From Candidatus Ribeiella danica (lineage in GTDB: Bacteria; Chloroflexota; Chloroflexia; Chloroflexales; Roseiflexaceae): a stretch of 64,000 nt of DNA. The DNA lies in assembly GCA_016717335.1 (NCBI GenBank), contig JADKFS010000012.1, forward strand, positions 224,074 to 288,073, in the 5' to 3' direction. Of this stretch, positions 60,328-64,000 are shown in pieces. Made by a program: the position numbers and the translations under genes. The notes beneath the pieces were generated by a model. It searched no databases. It had not been told where the DNA came from and was given only the letters and a program-made list of their open reading frames with translations. Numbering within the stretch: position 1 is the first letter of the stretch; each line of letters opens with the position of its first letter.

Positions 60328-60618
60328 CTAGTGGAAGCGCGCCTGCACATCCTTCATCCACTGCTCGACATCCTTCTGGAGCGACTCGCCGCGCGCGACG
60401 AGCTTGTTCATGACAAGCTGGTCCACGAAGAACGTCTTCGTGTCGTCGCCGAGCGTCGCGGCCAGGCCGAGGCTCGCCAACGGCAGCTTCCGCAGCCCCT
60501 CGAACCAGGGTGCGCTAGCCTTCTCGGCGACATCCTTGACCTCTTCGCTGGTGGCCTTCACCTCTTCGACCACGGCGTCCTTGACCTTTTTGCTGTTGGT
60601 CTTCATCTCGTCGATCAT
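60328..60618 (-). CDS. Small helical phasin-like protein
   Basis: A 96-residue protein. Residues 1-33 are a charged coiled coil (KKVKDAVVEEVKATSEEVKD), followed by WFEGLRKLPLASLGLAATLG and VDQLVMNKLVARGESLQKDV. The plan is like small phasins or apolipoprotein-like surface helices. GAGGAGG lies 8 bases before the ATG. Whether it works with the Trp-rich protein at 14370 is unknown. Confidence 0.7.
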   Translation of the reverse strand: MIDEMKTNSKKVKDAVVEEVKATSEEVKDVAEKASAPWFEGLRKLPLASLGLAATLGDDTKTFFVDQLVMNKLVARGESLQKDVEQWMKDVQARFH

Positions 60619-60728
60619 AGTAGACCTCCTCTATCCATTATCCAGACGGCACTGTCAAACAGCGTATAATGCACTGCGCTATGCCGTCATTATAACACGC
60701 TGCGTCATGGGTAGTATAGGCGAAGCAT

Positions 60729-61040
60729 CTATCCGTACGTGAAGGTTTCGCTACAGTACTGACGACCGGTAGCTGAGGTAGCACCGCAATCCTGCGCAAT
60801 CGACGGGGGTGAATAGCACGGCAGGGCGCCGCTCGGCAGGGGCTGGGCGGCGCCCTTATCTCGGGTACTTGAGCGGCTTGCGTGGTGCTTACGCGACTGC
60901 TTAGGCTGAATGGCGCGCTGATACGCTTGCCACACCGCCTGACTCGAAATCCCGAGGCGCTCACCGATGGTCACAAACGTCAAGCCCGTGACTTCACGAA
61001 GAGAGCGAATCTGCGTGGAGCGCGTCTCACGTTCGGTCAT
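60729..61040 (-). CDS. Small HTH protein, copy 2, C-terminus frameshifted
   Basis: The ATG at 61040 gives MTERETRSTQIRSLREVTGL, TFVTIGERLGISSQAVWQAY, QRAIQPKQSRK, then a different C-terminus (HHASRSSTRDKG and on, to residue 103). Compared with copy 1, one base is missing (CGTGGTGC against CGTGGTTGC), which shifts the frame after SRK. The original protein was probably about 61 residues. The helix-turn-helix itself (LTFVTIGERLGISSQAVWQA) is intact, so DNA binding may remain. Confidence 0.65.
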   Translation of the reverse strand: MTERETRSTQIRSLREVTGLTFVTIGERLGISSQAVWQAYQRAIQPKQSRKHHASRSSTRDKGAAQPLPSGALPCYSPPSIAQDCGATSATGRQYCSETFTYG

Positions 61041-61462
61041 GCTCGGATCGTTACCCTCACCTGAAACAAAGAACAACCGCCATGCTGCAAAAAGCATACC
61101 CGCAATACTTCTGTCGTAGTTGCGAGGCGCCGATCGCCTAGCCGGCCAAAGGGCAGTGAAAACGCTTCTGCGGCAATGGCTGCCGCCAACACTACTGACA
61201 CCAGCGCAAACGGACGTGCGAGCGTGCCAGCCGAGCGCTATCGTTACCCTCGAAGAATTACGAAATGTGGCGTAGGGCTTCCTGCGAATTTCGTGACAAA
61301 GGCAGCGCCCTCGGTGATGAGCCAGGGGCGCTTTCTATTCGCACAAATGCTATCTTATCGCTTCATTGTTGCGATACCTTAGCCTATGTGAGCTTTTCTT
61401 AACTTGAAATGCGCTCATCTCTCCATATCATGGATTCTCAGAGCTTACTCCCCATTACCACA
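60862..61462. repeat. Segmental duplication, copy 2
   Basis: Homologous to 58657-59161, but with about 110 bp of extra sequence between the HTH leader and the terminator-like hairpin (about 61180-61290). The shared block TTCATTGTTGCGATACCTTA, GAAATGCGCTCATCTCTCCA ends just before the ribosome-binding site of the next gene, so it probably contains that gene's promoter. Confidence 0.8.
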
Positions 61463-61487
61463 TTTCATCTAGTTTAAGGAGGCTACC

Positions 61488-62609
61488 ATGCGCCGCCCCA
61501 TCATTGCCGTGTTGGTCGTGTTCGCTCTTGTCGCCTGCGGGGGTTCACCTCCCTCTAAAAGTGAACAAGAAAGTCAACCTACCACTGTTGCCGCACCGAA
61601 CGCCGCCAGTACCATAACAGAAGCCCCCCAGCCAACCACTGCCCCACCGCCCACGGAAGCGCCAACCACTATAGCTGTTGAACCAGGTAAGAGTCGAAGC
61701 TTGCCTTTGTCGGCAGGAACGGAGGTACGCACAACGACTTGGTCGATCACAGTCACTAAGGTAACGCGCGGCAAGGAAGCGTTGGCTGCTATAGTGAAAG
61801 CCAATAAGTTTAACAAGAAACCGACAGAGGGGAGCGAATACCTACTTGCTGATATAAAAGTCGTGAATATCGGCACGGAGCAAAAACCACAAGATCCATC
61901 ATTTGGCGTAGACATCCGCGTAACAGGTGAGCGAAACCTGCTTTATGGGCGAACAGCCATTGTACCGCTGAAGCAGTTGGAAGGCCAGTTACTACCCAAA
62001 GGTGAAGCTGAAGGTCAGATCGTCTTCGAGGTGCCCTTAGACGAGAAGAACCTGATGCTTCGTATTGGCGAGACATTGTCCTTTGATGAGGGGGCCTATC
62101 GGTTTGTTGCGATCGATGAGGGCGCAACAGTCACACCCCCGGCGGACTTGCCTAGTGCGACAGACGCGGGTGTATCCAAAGATGCGCCCGCAAAAGTAGG
62201 CGACGCCGTAACGACAGACTCCTATCAGGCTACTATTCTGGAAGTCGTGCGCGGTGCTGATGCGGCGGCCAAGATCAAAGAAGCCAACCAGTTCAATTCT
62301 CCCGCACCGGCGGGTCAAGAGTATATCCTTATCAAGGCCCGCGTTCGTGCACTGGACACACAGACGCCAGATTCAACACTCGGGATCGACAAGACGCTAT
62401 TCAAGCTCACCGGTGAGAAAAATGTCGTCTATGATCTACCTCTTGCGGTCGCGCCCGAGCCAAACCTAGATGCGATCGCATTCCCCGGTGGTGAGGTCGA
62501 AGGATGGATCGTCTTGAGTGTTGCTGAAGGTGAGCAAAAGCTCGTAGCGATTGTCGCCCCGCTCATATCGTTCTCGGACAGCGAGACGCGGTACATCACA
62601 TTGCCCTAG
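61488..62609 (+). CDS. Lipoprotein with two DUF4352-like domains
   Basis: A 373-residue surface lipoprotein. Signal and lipobox: IIAVLVVFALVACGG. A Pro/Thr linker follows (TTAPPPTEAPTT). Two related beta domains align: about residues 85-215 (ITVTKVTRGKEALAAIVKAN, KFNKKPTEGSEYLLADIKVV) and about 245-372 (ATILEVVRGADAAAKIKEAN, QFNSPAPAGQEYILIKARVR). AAGGAGG precedes the ATG. Codon use is clearly more AT-rich than in the first 58 kb, suggesting a different origin. Confidence 0.83.
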   Translation: MRRPIIAVLVVFALVACGGSPPSKSEQESQPTTVAAPNAASTITEAPQPTTAPPPTEAPTTIAVEPGKSRSLPLSAGTEVRTTTWSITVTKVTRGKEALAAIVKANKFNKKPTEGSEYLLADIKVVNIGTEQKPQDPSFGVDIRVTGERNLLYGRTAIVPLKQLEGQLLPKGEAEGQIVFEVPLDEKNLMLRIGETLSFDEGAYRFVAIDEGATVTPPADLPSATDAGVSKDAPAKVGDAVTTDSYQATILEVVRGADAAAKIKEANQFNSPAPAGQEYILIKARVRALDTQTPDSTLGIDKTLFKLTGEKNVVYDLPLAVAPEPNLDAIAFPGGEVEGWIVLSVAEGEQKLVAIVAPLISFSDSETRYITLP

Positions 62610-62660
62610 AGGTACTTAAGGCATGGTTCAATCGAGCTTGACCGTTCATTGCCCACAGGC

Positions 62661-62688
62661 GTACGGGCGCGATATATCGCGCCCGTAC
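62661..62688. repeat. Perfect 28-bp palindrome
   Basis: GTACGGGCGCGATA followed by its exact reverse complement. It lies 51 bases after the lipoprotein stop. It could act as a terminator stem or a protein site; there is no T-tract. Confidence 0.8.
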
Positions 62689-62727
62689 AATGGCAAGGCG
62701 AAATCCCTAGAATTGAAACATGCCTAA

Positions 62728-62885
62728 GGGTTCATTAAAGAATAATTTCACCCAGCGTCTGTGTCATCCTGAGCGGAGGCGGCAGCCGCAGCGAAGGATC
62801 TCTCTTTACTGGACGTTCAAGAGATGCTTCGCTGCGGCTCAGCATGACACTCGCAAGGTGGCTGAAATAATACATTTATGAACCC
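62728..62885. mobile_element. MITE, 158 bp, with nested inverted repeats
   Basis: The ends GGGTTCATTAAAGAATAATT and AATAATACATTTATGAACCC are imperfect inverted repeats of about 28 bp, flanked by TA on both sides. Inside is TGTCATCCTGAGC ... GCTCAGCATGACA (62762-62849), a motif widespread in intergenic repeats of many environmental bacteria. There is no coding capacity. TA flanks suggest an IS630/mariner-type transposase acting in trans. Confidence 0.78.
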
Positions 62886-63056
62886 TTACTCCCTCTTGCC
62901 CCATGGCGCCGGCTGCCATTCCCCTATGAGCGCGACGGTCGGCGCTCTGAGGCGCGCTTTCCGCTTGGCGACCAGCTCCACGATCGCCGGGTAGGTGTGC
63001 CGAGCGGGGACCGTTCGATGTGCCTTGCTGCGACACGTCCAGAAAGGCGCACGCAT
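62886..63056 (-). CDS. Small basic protein, 56 residues
   Basis: The ATG at 63056 has GGAGCAAGA 5 bases upstream and reads MRAPFWTCRSKAHRTVPARH, TYPAIVELVAKRKARLRAPT, VALIGEWQPAPWGKRE. The stop codon TAA adjoins the MITE end at 62885, so the gene may originally have been longer. I do not recognise a family. Basic and Trp-containing, perhaps nucleic-acid binding. Confidence 0.45.
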   Translation of the reverse strand: MRAPFWTCRSKAHRTVPARHTYPAIVELVAKRKARLRAPTVALIGEWQPAPWGKRE

Positions 63057-63274
63057 ATTCTTGCTCCTACCATACGTGCAACCAGGTCGTCAACAGTCAG
63101 CTCCCTGCAGCGCCAAATCGTTATTATGCACACCCTCGATCGGCGGTTTGGCCAACGTGTAGCCTAACGTGTGCGAACGGTGGCGAACAGTGGCGAGCCT
63201 CTGGACGCTCGCAATCGACGAAGAACAGCGGCGAACGCTTCGATAAATCCGCCAAAAGTCTGAGTAACGCCCGC

Positions 63275-63304
63275 TTGACAAGTGTGCCGGGGTCGTGCTA
63301 TCCT
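63275..63304 (+). promoter_or_regulatory. Promoter TTGACA-N18-TATCCT
   Basis: TTGACA (63275-63280), 18 bp, then TATCCT (63299-63304), 75 bases before the 41-residue reading frame. It is the only strong promoter in the last kilobase. The stretch 63057-63274 shows nothing else. Confidence 0.75.
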
Positions 63305-63378
63305 GGCGGAGCATATAGAAGAAGCACAGTGACCGAACTCCGTGCAACTCCTGAGTAGTAGGAAAGGTGGCAAGTAGT

Positions 63379-63504
63379 ATGGCAATCGCGACCACAAAGC
63401 TCTTCACAATCGAGAGCTTTGGCGCCCGGGCCCTCAAGGTGGGTCCCGACGGCGCTAGCGCTCGCGGCCATATTGTGCCCATTTTCCGGAGGCTCTCCAG
63501 CTGA
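63379..63504 (+). CDS. 41-residue peptide gene or leader peptide
   Basis: The ATG at 63379 has AGGAAAGGTGG 7 bases upstream and encodes MAIATTKLFTIESFGARALK, VGPDGASARGHIVPIFRRLS, S. It is followed within 30 bases by two hairpins with T-rich tails (63532 and 63583), and then by further small genes. The frame stays open after the stop until 63692, so a longer ancestral gene is possible. It might be a small protein or a leader peptide. Confidence 0.5.
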   Translation: MAIATTKLFTIESFGARALKVGPDGASARGHIVPIFRRLSS

Positions 63505-63531
63505 CACGCAGCTGACACGATTGAGCTGACG

Positions 63532-63570
63532 GGCCGTGGGCGCAAGTGGCGACGCTCACGGCCTTTCTGT
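63532..63570 (+). terminator. Terminator-like hairpin 1
   Basis: GGCCGTGGGCG-CAAGTGGCGA-CGCTCACGGCC then TTTCTGTTTGTT. An 11-bp stem with one mismatch. Confidence 0.7.
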
Positions 63571-63582
63571 TTGTTACAGAGG

Positions 63583-63620
63583 CCGTGGGGGTATGAGCAC
63601 ACTCAACCCACGGTCTTTTT
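63583..63620 (+). terminator. Terminator-like hairpin 2
   Basis: CCGTGGG-GGTATGAGCACACTCAA-CCCACGG then TCTTTTT. Its 5' arm (GGCCGTGGG) also matches hairpin 1's 5' arm, so the two could compete for pairing, as in attenuators. Confidence 0.65.
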
Positions 63621-63692
63621 GCGCGCGCTGATCCGCCGCCGTGGGATTCAAGGACCGGATGCCGTTCTGAACCGATTTGAAGGAGCACAGCC

Positions 63693-63896
63693 TTGATCAT
63701 CCAAGACCGCGACGGCTCCTTACTAAAGGAGCCACGGAGGCTACGGCACCCACAGCCCGCGCAGCCAAGCTATCGCGCCGAGGTACCTGCGGCGCTGCTG
63801 GACGAGCAGAGTAGCCTGATCGAACGCATTATCAACTTCGCCTTCGACACGCTCGGCGCGCTCCGCGTGGACGTGCGCGTCCGCGAGAGCGAGTGA
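63693..63896 (+). CDS. Small protein of unknown function, 67 residues
   Basis: The TTG start at 63693 is supported by GAAGGAGC 7 bases upstream. It reads MIIQDRDGSLLKEPRRLRHP and ends with LIERIINFAFDTLGALRVDV RVRESE. It has a polar N-terminus and a helical C-terminus. Family unknown. It is probably co-transcribed with the gene that starts 7 bases later. Confidence 0.55.
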   Translation: MIIQDRDGSLLKEPRRLRHPQPAQPSYRAEVPAALLDEQSSLIERIINFAFDTLGALRVDVRVRESE

Positions 63897-63903
63897 GCGA
63901 GCG

Positions 63904-64000
63904 ATGGCACGCAGCAACACCCGACCAGGCGGCGGGCCGCCGATCACACCGCGGCGGCTCGCGGCCCACCCTCTGCGGCAGAGGGCCGGCGATCTGAAGA
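63904..64000 (+). CDS. Start of a gene running off the window
   Basis: The ATG at 63904 opens a frame without stop to the window end (32 codons): MARSNTRPGGGPPITPRRLA, AHPLRQRAGDLK. GAGCGAGTGAGCGAG precedes it, 7 bases after the previous stop. The N-terminus is basic and Pro/Gly-rich; nothing more can be said. Confidence 0.45.
   Translation, partial: MARSNTRPGGGPPITPRRLAAHPLRQRAGDLK

Noticed and set aside
60882..61064. Plus-strand 60-residue frame over HTH copy 2
   Set aside because: The minus strand encodes the recognisable helix-turn-helix with a homologous copy at 58842; the plus frame has no support.
63090..63602. 170-residue minus-strand frame near the window end
   Set aside because: It runs through the promoter, the 41-codon frame and a terminator hairpin of the plus strand, has no ribosome-binding site and no recognisable motif.

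Overview
The window looks like a chromosomal segment of a high-GC bacterium, most likely Chloroflexota (class Chloroflexia, Roseiflexus/Kouleothrix-like). This is inferred from four things: secreted proteins with Thr/Pro-rich TPT linkers, a sulfolipid gene (sqdB), a RibXY-type riboflavin importer under an FMN riboswitch, and intergenic spacers packed with heptanucleotide arrays. Genes have ordinary bacterial Shine-Dalgarno sites. Several have clear TTGACA/TATAAT-type promoters, and one is probably leaderless. There are no rRNA or tRNA genes and no CRISPR array.

Layout. (1) 1-14113: a long plus-strand catabolic operon. It encodes a Gfo/Idh/MocA dehydrogenase (cut by the window edge), a complete sugar ABC importer (binding protein, two permeases, two ATPases, a small membrane protein), a tagatose/psicose-epimerase-like enzyme, a Tm-1-like ATP-binding protein paired with a PEP-hydrolase-like TIM barrel, a cupin, a GntR/FCD regulator, an IolE-like isomerase and an SDR. 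The substrate is unknown. (2) 14370-18611: a Trp-rich phasin-like protein, a tyrosine recombinase, a membrane protein and a HipA-like/DUF3037 pair. (3) 18964-23912: a lipid operon with sqdB, an MGDG-synthase/MurG-like glycosyltransferase, plsY, a GNAT protein and a thioesterase. (4) 24112-26291: a proline T-box leader and proS. (5) 26460-41013: a secreted protein, an MFS-TetR pair, a large secreted carbohydrate-binding protein, a phospholipase-D-like protein, a YyaL/DUF255 protein, a 31-residue membrane protein and trehalose synthase. (6) 41017-57731, mostly minus strand: DinB, a HAD hydrolase, ribYX with its FMN riboswitch, a second MFS, a BBE oxidoreductase, an alpha/beta hydrolase, a phosphodiester glycosidase (plus strand), a MacB-type ABC exporter and an Eis-like acetyltransferase. 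(7) 58241-64000: a more AT-rich, patchy region with a duplicated HTH gene (both copies damaged), two secreted proteins, a MITE and a small-gene locus that runs off the window.

The most unusual content is non-coding. Two repeat systems dominate. The first is a composite element (nine loci, A to I) built from GC-rich hairpins, an octamer array and a core of about 150 bp whose two arms pair into one long imperfect hairpin. The second is a set of many unrelated 7- or 8-bp tandem arrays, often arranged as array-loop-inverted array directly in front of start codons inside operons. Both have entered coding sequence: an in-frame insert in proS, another in the YyaL homologue, the 5' end of an MFS gene, and the 3' ends of several genes. 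A gene start that was apparently copied between two neighbours fits recombination at these repeats.
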